Made by a program: the position numbers and the translations under genes | In this document: piece after piece, positions 51,933 through 64,000 of the stretch | Numbering within the stretch: position 1 is the first letter of the stretch | Layout: the number at the start of each line of letters is the position of its first letter | Source: Actinostola sp. cb2023 | Taxonomy: Eukaryota > Cnidaria > Anthozoa > Actiniaria > Actinostolidae | DNA length: 64,000 bases | Assembly: GCA_033675265.1 (NCBI GenBank) | Contig: JAUJYZ010000520.1 | Span: forward strand, 117,824-181,823 | Reading direction: 5' to 3' | Notes under the pieces: model-generated | What the model was told of the DNA's origin: nothing | The model's database searches: none | What the model saw: the letters and a program-made list of their open reading frames with translations, nothing else

Positions 51933-53069
51933 CGAAATGAGGGGAAGGTAGAATAGAATTTTTGTTCAAAGATGCGAGGGTGAGAAGGGATTTCTTCCAG
52001 TGGCGAATGAGGGGAGAGGTTAGGGGACTTTGAATGATAATGATTTGTAAATGTTGAGAACAACAATTTTTAACATGCTTAGTTAAACAAATCAATACAT
52101 ACATGTACCCTTGTTAAGTTGACATAAAAGGACTGTTTAGACAAAATGTTCTCATGTCTCTGCCGGTCACCCTAAATTGCATGCTGACCGAAATCGGAAA
52201 ATTCTGACTGAATCAATTTATTGTGCGTCGTTAGTAACACTTCTCTTTCTCAAATCTTTAATGATTAATTATTGTTGCATGTAAGATCAGGCATGCATGG
52301 GGTAAACAACCTATTTTAAGTTAACTTCAAAATTCAAGTAATAAATAAATTCTTCACACGCTGCCCGACCTGACGCACTCATGGGATAAGTGAACATTAA
52401 GCAAGAAAAATGAGTCCTAAATACCGTTTTCGTTGAGTGATAGCATTTATTTAATTCTCTTGTTGTTTTTATTTGAGTGTTTGTTTGTATACGTATTTAT
52501 AAACAGGTCTTTCATAAAGATGTAATTGTTTTGACCCATGTCGGCTTGTTCTAACACCTTTTAATCAAGCCATCTCACTGAAACATCAAAATAACATGAA
52601 TTTTTAATGATTCTTTCATTCGGTGAAATTAAAGAAGATTAAATCCTTTCCTCAAATCCAACGGTAGTCTTTCTGAAAAACCTCTCAGAATAAACGAGGA
52701 AGAGAAATAAAGCGCACGCCCGAATGGGATGAATTGATGGTGTCAGCGCGCGCGCCTCGATGACCGTGCGCGTGAGCGAATGATTGCTAAACAACCAAGG
52801 AAGCTTTAAATTAAATTTACACCAACAAACTGGAATCCTATTCATGAGCGTAGAATATTTTGTAAGCAAGAGCTTTAACAAGAAAACTGTTTTGGCTGCG
52901 ATATTGTGTACGCTGGAGATTGTTATTGTAAGTAGTCGCGACAAAAAAAAAATATGAAAAATGTATCCTAGTGGCGGAAATCCGGCCTAAAAAACTGCTG
53001 GTCGCTGCTTGATACAAGTGCGAGAGAGCGCATAACTTATTCGCTTTTCAAATAAACCGACCTTTGTAA
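51933..53069. other. Intergenic, no gene recognised
   Basis: AT-rich DNA with an alternating GC-rich patch (GCGCGCGCGC, 52747). Nothing coding is supported. Confidence 0.45.
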
Positions 53070-53266
53070 TATAGGGGTGTCAAATGGTCCCGGCAAAAAG
53101 TCAGAATCTCGCAAAATTTCGGTCAAATTTTGCGGGTCTCGAAGTCTTGTTTTTTCGCAAAAAGCTGTCTGTCTCGAATTTTGAAAACAAAGGAAATCGG
53201 CGAATAAGCGTCTCGGGCTCGCAAAAATATGCCTTGTCTCGCCTTGACCATTCGATACCCCTTATA
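53070..53266. mobile_element. MITE, TATAGGGGTGTCAAATGGTC ends
   Basis: TATAGGGGTGTCAAATGGTC is mirrored by GACCATTCGATACCCCTTATA; inner CTCGCAAAA pairs with TTTTGCGGGTCTCG-type copies. Confidence 0.65.
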
Positions 53267-53640
53267 TTATGATTGTCACATTTACAAAGACTTAATAAAA
53301 GATATATAAAATATTACCGCAAATCTTTGTATTCAAGACGCTTAGTCCAATAGCTTTAATTTGGCGAATACTAATAGTTATTTAAAACGGTATGATCAGT
53401 CCCCAATTATGCGCGACAAAACGAACCTATTAAGTACGAACTTTGCAGAACTTTACGAGTTGTACTCAATTGAAAAATCTAGCAAAACGCTTGTGATATT
53501 GATAGTGCTATGGCGGGTAATTGAATTTCAGAAGCGCTAAGGAACTAATGGTGAAAAGGACCTTTCGTTTGTCACGCAAGAAAAATGGGATCCCAAAAAG
53601 CCTTTACAAAAAAAAAACGATTTTAGCGCGTTGCTTCAGT

Positions 53641-53786
53641 AGAGTGCAAATTAGAAAAGCTTGAAAACTAAATAACTAATTAGTACTAAATAGCACTAAT
53701 GAAACAATAGAAAACAATAGAAATATCACTATTTAGTACTATTTAAAGTTAGTACTATTTCACGCTTTTCTAAATAGCACCACTCT
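53641..53786. mobile_element. AGAGTGCAAA-family element, copy 2
   Basis: The ends are AGAGTGCAAA and CACTCT. The inner arm is TTAGAAAAGC with its complement GCTTTTCTAAA on the right. The core TAAATAGCACTAATGAAACA and ATCACTATTTAGTACTATTT matches copy 1 (15365-15506). Confidence 0.72.
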
Positions 53787-53789
53787 AGC

Positions 53790-56519
53790 TTCAGTTATGC
53801 TACTTAGTGAAATAGTAGGCGGCTTGGTTTGTTGCCAGTCGCATTTACAGTTGATGTTTTCGACTACGGCGTATTATAAATAGAGTTTGTAACTAATTCT
53901 AGCTTCTTACCTTTATCTGAGTCAAATGATTGACTCCTTTATAAACTCTGTAGGTAAACGTTGGAGTTTACACTAGCACCATCCGTACTGGTTACCACAA
54001 ACCCTTAGACTGAACCAAGCTGATTTAGAATACAAACTACATTAGCACCACGTTTCTGATTGGCGGAATGGATCAGATACAATAAATAAATTTATTACGA
54101 AGTTATCCATCCATGCATGTATAATGTTTTGTATTGCTCTTTGTCCTAAACCGTCCGTAGCTATGCAACAGTCCGGTTTTGACACAAGGAAATTTTCAGA
54201 TAGAATATTGGAAAATTGATAATCGGCACAGAAGCAATTTCGTACCACTGGTAATCATTTTACATTACTACCCTATATTTCCCACTTACATAATGTACAA
54301 ATATTTTCCCTCTAAGTGTTGGCAACAAGCTAGGATTACAGAATTAGTTGTAAATTTAGTTTTGGCATTTTTAAAATGCTGTCAATATTTAGAGACGTTA
54401 GATAAATAGCTATTCTTTGTAATGCATTATATATTGTACTACAAAACACCATGTAATCTTGACAACTAGTAGTAGAATAACAATATAAATTGACAGTGTG
54501 TCAGTGCAGAAACTGGAATACAGGGTTTATCAAGGTTCGAAGTGGCCAGAATTCCGAGACCAAAAGATATTACAGGTTAAGTTCCATAGTCAAGAATTTG
54601 GGATCCAGTTTTTCTGGGATATCTGATGAGCAGGTACCAAAAATAAACAGATGGAAATCGGAGAATTTGGAGATGCAATGAATCGCAAAAATGAAAAACA
54701 TCTTTGATTTCTACACCAACTTTAAATAGCTTTATCTGCTGTTGCCGATGGTTCAAAGAAGACATAATAATGATAACTTGCTCAGCACGTTAAAACAATA
54801 GTCACGGTATTCATTGTTCATTTTCTTTGTTCTGGCAGTTTATTTACAAATTCTGGTACACTACAATGTGAACTCATCGAAGCAGCAAAACATATCTATT
54901 ACTTGATTGTCTGTGAATCATAGCCGTCACATTGTTTACCTTTCTTCAGAGGTTTTGTTTTGTTTGTTTAAAACTAACTACCTGTTGTTTGATTAAAGTA
55001 GGTTGATCCTGATGCAAGAAAATGAGATGTGCAATAAAGAGCAAAACGCTTTGAACTAAAAATCCATGTTCCAAATTACAGAAAAATATATATATAAAAA
55101 TGAAATAATAATAAAAATCTGAGAAATTTAAAATCATAAAATAGGATTCAAGAAATGCGGAGGTTTCTTGGTGTTGCAGAACACCAGACGACGTTAGACA
55201 ATGAACACAAAGAACGAGAAGAATGAACTTGAACCAAAACAATACCCTGCATACAAAAAAAACTAACCAAGAATACAATGCAGACTGTAGCACCAAGAAA
55301 CACCCAGAAATGCTTAGAAATATGACAGAGGACTAAATACCAGCATTCTTTTACTAATTATTGCACTACCTGTTGTGTTAATCTAATAAGCAGTGTCATA
55401 TTCCATTTAGTTCAAGACACAAAATCTGACTCGACAACATTTTGAACCTAAAGTCTCATACAGCTGACAGTGCCCCTTTGCAAAGAATGTTTCAACACTT
55501 GAATGAATGAAATTGAAATTATGTCAGCTTTGTGTCAAACAGCATTCCTCAAGTACCTGTGTAGTTTAAATTTCTAAGAAGAAAAAACAAAAAAAAACAA
55601 AATTCCCATTTTACAAATTTGGCTGCTGCTGTATAAATTGAAGTGAACATAAAAATTTGAAATACTTACTGCTACACTATAATGTATAATACATTTCTTG
55701 CACGAAAGAAGCCTTACAATGTGTCTACTCTAACCTATGTCACTTCTATCAAGTTTATTAGCCAACTGATAACGAATCACAAATTAATAGAATTTGAGTT
55801 TTGATTCTTATTTTTAGTATTGTTAATTAAGAACAAGATCTGCATTGATAATGACAATTAATCATGATAAAATACTGTTAGTTTGTGGTAGAATTTTGTA
55901 TTTTGGCCGTTTTTGGTTGTTGGTTTTTGAATTTTAATCTGGCAAATAAACTAGAGTGACACGGGTTATAGTAACGCAATAATAATAATTATTATTATTA
56001 ACTCACAATACTTGATGCAAAACCAAACATTTTCTAGTATTTAACCTTGCTTCTTTACTGTGAAATCTTTTGGGATTACAACCTATCATAATTTATACAC
56101 ATTACTGCCCTACATTAAAGAATTTCAGAAAAAGATTATTTAATGTTGACGGCTAGATGATGAAAATCGTGGAGAACAAGAGGACATACCACAGAAAACT
56201 GGAGGAAAAAACGTTTTTTTACACAATGTGATTCTACAATAAACCAATCACAATGACTTGATGATGTGTGGTATGGACTCTGATCTCCCACAACTCTCGA
56301 CCAATCTGAAAACATAAATAATATTGATAAAATGTGGTAAAAACCTTACTTTATGCTGACTGCCACGTACAATGTAAGTTAAAATGAGAACTTAATAACG
56401 TAATGAATTAACTACAAAATATTCAATGCTTGGCATATGAAAGAAACTAAACAAATAATACACATGGTTGACATGTAGGTAAATAAAAATCTTAGTATGC
56501 ATTGTATTTATTATTATTA
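53790..56519. other. Intergenic between gene B promoter side and gene C 3' end
   Basis: AT-rich, short ORFs only. No domain, RNA gene or strong repeat seen. The part nearest 56519 is presumably the 3' UTR of gene C; an AATAAA-like signal on the minus strand overlaps its stop region (56505-56511). Confidence 0.4.
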
Positions 56520-59283
<2,764 letters not shown>

Positions 59284-59506
59284 CTGTGAAAAGATGAGCA
59301 AGTAATTTGGTTAGAAGAAGACATTTAAAATCATTGGGTTTTGGGCATTTTGAAGTCAGACACTGGCTCCCCTCAGTGTAGCAAAAATTGACACCAAAAT
59401 GGAGCTCCATAATCCAGATTGCGGCCACTTTTTGTAAAACTGGACCAGGATTGAGTCCCCTTTTTGTCAAAACAAACCCTTGCATTTCTAGCTAAATCAT
59501 GCTCAA

Positions 59507-59593
59507 ACCTAGTCTTCTTTGCAGCCGCCGGGGATTTCGCCATGCAATGCTACTCTGTGACGAAATCCCTGACAGCTGCAAAGAAGACAAGCT
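59507..59593. repeat. Inverted repeat GTCTTCTTTGCAGC
   Basis: GTCTTCTTTGCAGCCGCCGG then GGATTTCG is mirrored by CGAAATCCCTGACAGCTGCA then AAGAAGAC. Confidence 0.7.
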
Positions 59594-60624
59594 CAAACTC
59601 TGACCCTTAACCCATTCGCTCCTGAGCTATTTTGAGTTTTTTAGCGATTTTCTGGACCTAATCACGTCGTAGGAAATTTCGATTCCATATACAAATGTAA
59701 GGGGTTTCCATGGAAATCTTGACAGTTCTGAAAGCCCACAGGCTCAGGTTCTGACGTAATCTTTCTCTTGTCATGGATCTCCACAAGGACCAGCAGCTCA
59801 TAGCTGCTAGGAGCGGCCAATTTTGCATTTTTAGAGTGTTTATAGCCATTTTTCACCACAGAAGCCCCCAGGACAGCATCATTCAGCTTGACTGGTGTGG
59901 TAGAGACCGTTCTGCTGAAAGAACCCAGCAGCGAGAAACGATTTTCACGAAGACATGTCAGCTCTGCCTTACGAAATTCAAAATGGCGGACTTGGAAATC
60001 GTCTCTCTGGTTGTTCTGTGGTGAAATTCAGGACCTACAAAGACATTTTTGGCGACTTTGGACTTGTAAAGAATGCAACCGGTGCAATATTTTGCCTGTA
60101 GACCTACAGCCTCGTCCAATTTTGGCAGTCCTCAGAATTTTTTTCATCCAATTATTTCCAAATTGGACAGCATGTAGTCCTATTACCTATACATAGCGAT
60201 CTTTGTTTACAAACATTAACATTGTGATGTTAATGTGCCAACCATTTCCACAAAAACTTTTCACATGTTGCTTTGCTTCAACAGCCAATCGATCTCTGGT
60301 TGGCACATAAAACATGATGACATCCAAAATGGGTTTTCACCCTGACTGGAATCAGACTACAATCAATCCACATTAGGCTCAAAACTGGACTGAATCCCAC
60401 TGCAAATATCCATTACGTCAAAAACGGAATTGTCTCCCCAGGACAATGATGACTACTGTAAATGCTCGATTTAGTGCCCCGGGCACTTATAATTTTTTTT
60501 AGACCTCTAAGGAGAGGCACTTATTCGAGGGGGGTGCTTATTGGAAGCAGGGTGCTTATTTCTTTTCTCAAGATGTTGAACTTAGTGTCGTTTTCTTTCC
60601 TGTTTAAATACCGGTATACGGTAC
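59594..60624. other. Gene C intron or flank with element fragments
   Basis: At 60455-60560 a GCCCCGGGCACTTATAATTT / GGTGCTTATTxGAAG block is a diverged piece of the 50952/42993 MITE family. A CATTCGCTCCTGAGCTATTT segment (59610) looks like another dispersed repeat. No coding sequence supported. Confidence 0.4.
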
Positions 60625-60955
60625 TGTAACATACATGTAACGGCTGGGGGAAAGGTCGTTTTACGTTATCGTGTCATTCCAACCCCGGGTCGGCCGTTTT
60701 ATAGGTTTTCTTGAACTGAGATTCATCGTATGCGACACATGAGGGCTTTCCTTTTATTAAATCAATGAACATAAGACTTTAACAGAACTGGCGATAAATG
60801 TACAATAACTATTTACTAATCAATACATATACGCGGTGAATCATTACCTCTATTCCAGTATAATCTGACACAAATATATATGTTGGCCCTTCCGTACACT
60901 TGGACTCAATAGACTTATCAAGGTCAGAGATGACCTCACTTAATGCGTTACTAAA
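60625..60955 (-). repeat. Left (3') LTR of the BEL/Pao element
   Basis: Direct repeat of 63547-64000 with many small indels, so the element is not recent, or the assembly is noisy here. The right boundary is approximate. Confidence 0.65.
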
Positions 60956-61168
60956 ACATTACTGATTAACTTACATGGCTCCTCTAAATCATAATCGTGA
61001 TTTACTCACTGATAAGTAACAATAACAATGTATAATAATTATTATACGTCTCTGTTTCTATGGCTCCTTGGTGGGGATTACCCGGTCTTGATCATCATCT
61101 CTCATCAATAAGACTAGCTTGTGGATTGGTCTGTCAAGTGGCTGTCGTCGTCTTCGGTTACACTTGAG

Positions 61169-61411
61169 TCAACAATCCCGATCACAATCATCCTTCTTCC
61201 AATTCGGTGTGTAAGTGTTGTCATGCAGCGAAGTAGGATGGAACCCATTGCAAGTAGTGCAGTTAATTCGCATTCTACAACTCTTACGCATGTGTCCCCA
61301 GCTGAGACAGCCCAAACAAAGTCCCTTTGTTCGTACAAGTTTCACTCTCTCTTCGATAGATAGGTTTAGGAACTCTTGACATTCATCTAAGCAGTGTGAT
61401 TCCTTGCACAT
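61169..61411 (-). pseudogene. BEL/Pao gag zinc-knuckle fragment
   Basis: An open stretch of about 80 residues holds LGCLSWGHMRKSC, a CCHC knuckle, preceded by KESHCLDECQEF and followed by a C-x2-C with HPTSLHDN-like text, an arrangement typical of BEL/Pao polyproteins just before the protease. The frame closes soon after, and LTR sequence follows where protease and RT should be. Confidence 0.7.
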
Positions 61412-61764
61412 GACACAGGAATCCCCTGTCTCGTTTATGCTCTTTCCTCAGCGTTACCATTACTCTCGTTTCCTACTTCGTCCGAACCAGTGGCGAAACT
61501 TCTTGCACCGGAAGCTTCTTTCTTGTTTGAAATTAAAAATGTCCTTTCCTATGTCTATCTCCATCTTCTCTTTTTCTTTCTTCCGTCTTTACAATTGTGG
61601 ATGATATCACTGGATTGCAAGCAATCCTCGCTTCGTCTTGCCAGAAATGCACAGAAACTCAGAGAAAGGTGGGTACCCCATGTCATCAGCAGAGGCGCTA
61701 GCACCCTCGTTTTGATCGCTAATCCTTTTTATCAACTATTCGGCCCCATCGATGAATCAGATTT

Positions 61765-63400
61765 CTAGGGGAATTTGCTCACCATGCTTTGGTTTTTCGT
61801 TGGGGGATCGTCGAGAGCCTTTCTAAAATACTTGATTTTCTTCATAGGCAGTCTGGCAGTGGGCTTCAAAAAGTCGGAATCATTTTCCTTAGGGCACTTC
61901 CGTCGTTCGGAGGTATTTTGGGCCACTGGCTTATCTTCTTTCTGTAGGCTTCTGTTACCATTAATGATTACCAAATCGGTTTAGTAGGCGTTTTTCTTTG
62001 CCTCAGCGTATGCTTTCCGTTGTGTCTAGAGATAGAAATCCACTTATAGCTTCCTTTGGCCTCGCCTGAAGTATATTTACCGAGATAGTAAAGTCGGTGT
62101 GATGGGTTGTCTGCCCACCCCCCCCTGTCCTTCTATTATCGTCTCAAATGATTTCACCAGATTGGGTAATGCAGTAGATCGCCCATAAATATTGCCGGTT
62201 TCCGGTAGAGGGAGAGAGTCCTGTTTTTCGTCGCGTGTCTCAGGCAAGATCAGCCAGATCTCGTAATTAGGTTCTTTTTTCCTGAGGGACTGCCACTGAT
62301 CGGCTCTGTTTATAGATGATACTTCGAGAGGTATCGTATGACTTTTCTTGGATTCCTCTTGAGAGGCTTGTCGAGAGGATGTACTTCGGTAACGATGGCT
62401 TGACAAAGGATTTTGAATATTGGAATGCAATTAGGCACTGGACTAAATTGACAGCTTTCTTCCGGTGTTGCTAGTCTTGGCATGGCGTTGTCCACAGGAA
62501 CGGTATCTGGTTTAGTACTCGCTGGTATAGTCATCTGTCCTCTGATTTAATGCTGGTTGTTTTCATCCTTAGCTGGCTCTGATTTAATGCTAACATTCGT
62601 TAGTACAGGAGGCTAGTGTTGTATCTGTAGGGGGAAATAGCGGGTGCTGTCCAACTGAATCCATTGAGATTCAAGATATTTTTGCAATCAATGTCCAGAA
62701 TTAATCTCTTCCGGTAAGGTCGTTTTCACTAACGAAAGGTCAAATTCTGATTGTTTTCTGTTTGTTTATCAATGCGTTCACTTCTGCTTTGGCAAGGAAC
62801 AAATCCTTAGTATACTGGAATTTCTTAACTCATCTTCGTGTTTTTTAAATGCCGCTATCTTTTGAGCTTCAACATCTATTTGAAATTTCAGTTCTGTGTC
62901 CAGTCTTGCGACTCTAGTCGCTATGTCGGCCTTTCTCGTGGAAGAAGTGGAAGAAGATTTTGAACCCGTAGACCTACAGGATCGACGTGAGGCTCTGCTA
63001 TATGGTTTTTCGAAAGCACTGAAGCGGTTTCTTCCTTTTCTTCTTTTGATCTCAATTCAGAAATTCTCTCGTTTAGCCTCCTGACAAACGATTACATGTT
63101 CATTTTTGGATTGTTTCCATTTCTCGACTGCGACACGTCTGTCATCACTATCAGCATCGAGGATATTCTCTAGCTTCTCGTGTGCGGTCCTTAAAACGTC
63201 CAATTGAGTTTTCTAATCTAGTCTTTCTAACTGTACGGGGCTGGAAACTCAACTGTGTCTGCGATCTGGGCTTCCGCTTTTACTCAGTTGGCTTTCTCCA
63301 AGCCCTTTTGCGCCGAAGAACGTTCGTGTTTGCAATATCGATATTTGATATTCTCTTCCTTATCTGTCATTTCTCTTACTCTACTTTGTAATCACTGATA
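61765..63400 (-). pseudogene. Broken gag region of the BEL/Pao element
   Basis: Several overlapping minus-strand frames (for example 61765-61974, 62077-62430, 62310-62534) are fragments of one ancient frame, interrupted by frameshifts and stops. The part at about 62680-63000 is rich in Ser, Arg, Ala and Glu with heptad-like spacing, as in BEL gag N-termini. Function lost. Confidence 0.55.
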
Positions 63401-63546
63401 TCTTATGAAGTGCATTTCGGTAATTTTTGAGTTTCTTCTGTACTAGAACATTTTGTGATCACTTTCCTTTGTAATTAGGTGTGCCAATCATCGAACGAAT
63501 TCGTCTTTCTTGAATAGTTTTTTGACTGCAATGCCAGAGTTTTTAC

Positions 63547-64000
63547 TGTAACAGGCTTGGGGAAGGTCGTTTACGTTATCGTGTCATTTCCAACCTCGGG
63601 TCGGCCGTTTATAGGTTTTTTCTGAACTGAGATTCATCGTATGCGGACCACATGAGGCTTTCCTTTTATTAATCAATGAATCACGTAAAAACTGCAAATC
63701 AATGTGGGAGAGACTTACAGACTTAACTACTATACTTATAACATATCGAAGAATACATATACAATCAATGATTACCAGGCACGTGCCGACCTCTAAGCTA
63801 AGCTAAAATCACAACAAAAGGAAACATAAGACGTTTAACAGAACTGGCGATAATGTACAATAACTATTGTTACTAATCAATACGTATACGCGGTGATCAA
63901 TTACCTCTATTCCAGTATAGTCTGACACCAATATATATTTTGGCCCTTCCGTAGCACTTGGACTCATCGACTTATCAAGTCAGAGATGACCTCACTTAAT
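63547..64000 (-). repeat. Right (5') LTR of the BEL/Pao element, truncated by the window
   Basis: Same block as the left LTR plus an extra stretch at about 63690-63820. Confidence 0.65.

Larger units (their letters stand above)
60625..64000 (-). mobile_element. BEL/Pao-type LTR retrotransposon, internally deleted, runs off the window
   Basis: The blocks at 60625-about 60955 and 63547-64000 are direct repeats (starting TGTAAC, sharing GGTCGGCCGTTTTATAGG, ATACGCGGTGA and CCTCTATTCCAGTATA) and act as LTRs. The right one is not finished at 64000 and holds about 110 bp absent from the left. Internal DNA on the minus strand shows gag-like material only: a charged Ser/Arg-rich N-terminal part (about 62680-63080) and a CCHC zinc-knuckle region (61169-61411). 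No protease, reverse transcriptase, RNase H or integrase motif is visible, so most of pol is deleted. Several frameshifts and stops break gag. On the minus strand TGGCATTGCAG lies about 10 nt past the upstream LTR and could be the primer-binding site. It is not competent by itself. Confidence 0.75.

Noticed and set aside
51772..52104. 110-residue Pro/Leu-rich repeat frame (-)
   Set aside because: Translation of the 31-bp minisatellite.
60845..60960. Possible gene C exon 2 (frame with DYTGIE before a GT)
   Set aside because: The same sequence lies in both LTR-like repeats and does not match the EF1 segment of genes A or B.

Overview
This is eukaryotic, animal nuclear DNA: AT-rich, intron-bearing, crowded with short inverted-repeat transposons, minisatellites and microsatellites. 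The protein families (an intronless ELAV-like RNA-binding protein, a pair of intronless class I glutamine-amidotransferase-like genes, a tandem set of calcyphosin-like EF-hand genes) and the repeat landscape fit a cnidarian, probably an anthozoan such as a stony coral or anemone. The species cannot be fixed from the sequence alone.

Layout. 1-8.8 kb: no recognisable gene; foldback elements, TAA microsatellites and probably the 3' UTR of the ELAV gene. 8.79-9.87 kb (minus): complete single-exon ELAV-like gene with three RRMs. 10-16 kb: gene-poor, with a long G run and several palindromic elements. 16.97-18.87 kb: two paralogous GATase-domain genes, head to head, sharing a roughly 300-bp intergenic region that carries a near-perfect 45-bp palindrome. 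A transposon carrying pieces of a PHD finger abuts the stop codon of the first. 19-22.5 kb: nested foldback elements. 23.2-30.75 kb, 38.6-49.96 kb and 56.5->59.3 kb (all minus): three calcyphosin-like genes (A, B, C) with the same exon plan. A and B are traced from start to stop; C lacks exons 1-2 in this window. 60.6-64 kb: a BEL/Pao-type LTR retrotransposon on the minus strand that keeps degraded gag but no recognisable pol.

The three calcyphosin-like genes share junction phases. Lengths of exons 3, 4 and 5 are constant at 81, 98 and 112 nt. Exon 2 is 97 nt in B. This supports tandem duplication of an ancestor. CAPSL-type proteins are small Ca2+-binding EF-hand proteins associated with ciliated cells. 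The A and B introns have been heavily invaded: 17-bp minisatellites, nested DNA transposons and tandem duplications that catch exon 2 in both genes (complete and identical in B, partial in A). Gene A also seems to have lost the normal acceptor of exon 2 and has an odd, homopolymer-rich last exon.

The least explained structure is a set of foldback elements. Many copies of a 14-mer, CACAGGGAGCCCAA, recur; in several places two inverted copies cap arms that match each other almost perfectly but differ from locus to locus. A second small family at 15.4 and 53.7 kb shows the same logic: conserved core, conserved ends, copy-specific inverted segment. Function is not claimed; both are proposed as traces of an arm-copying (template-switch) process or of an undescribed foldback transposon class.
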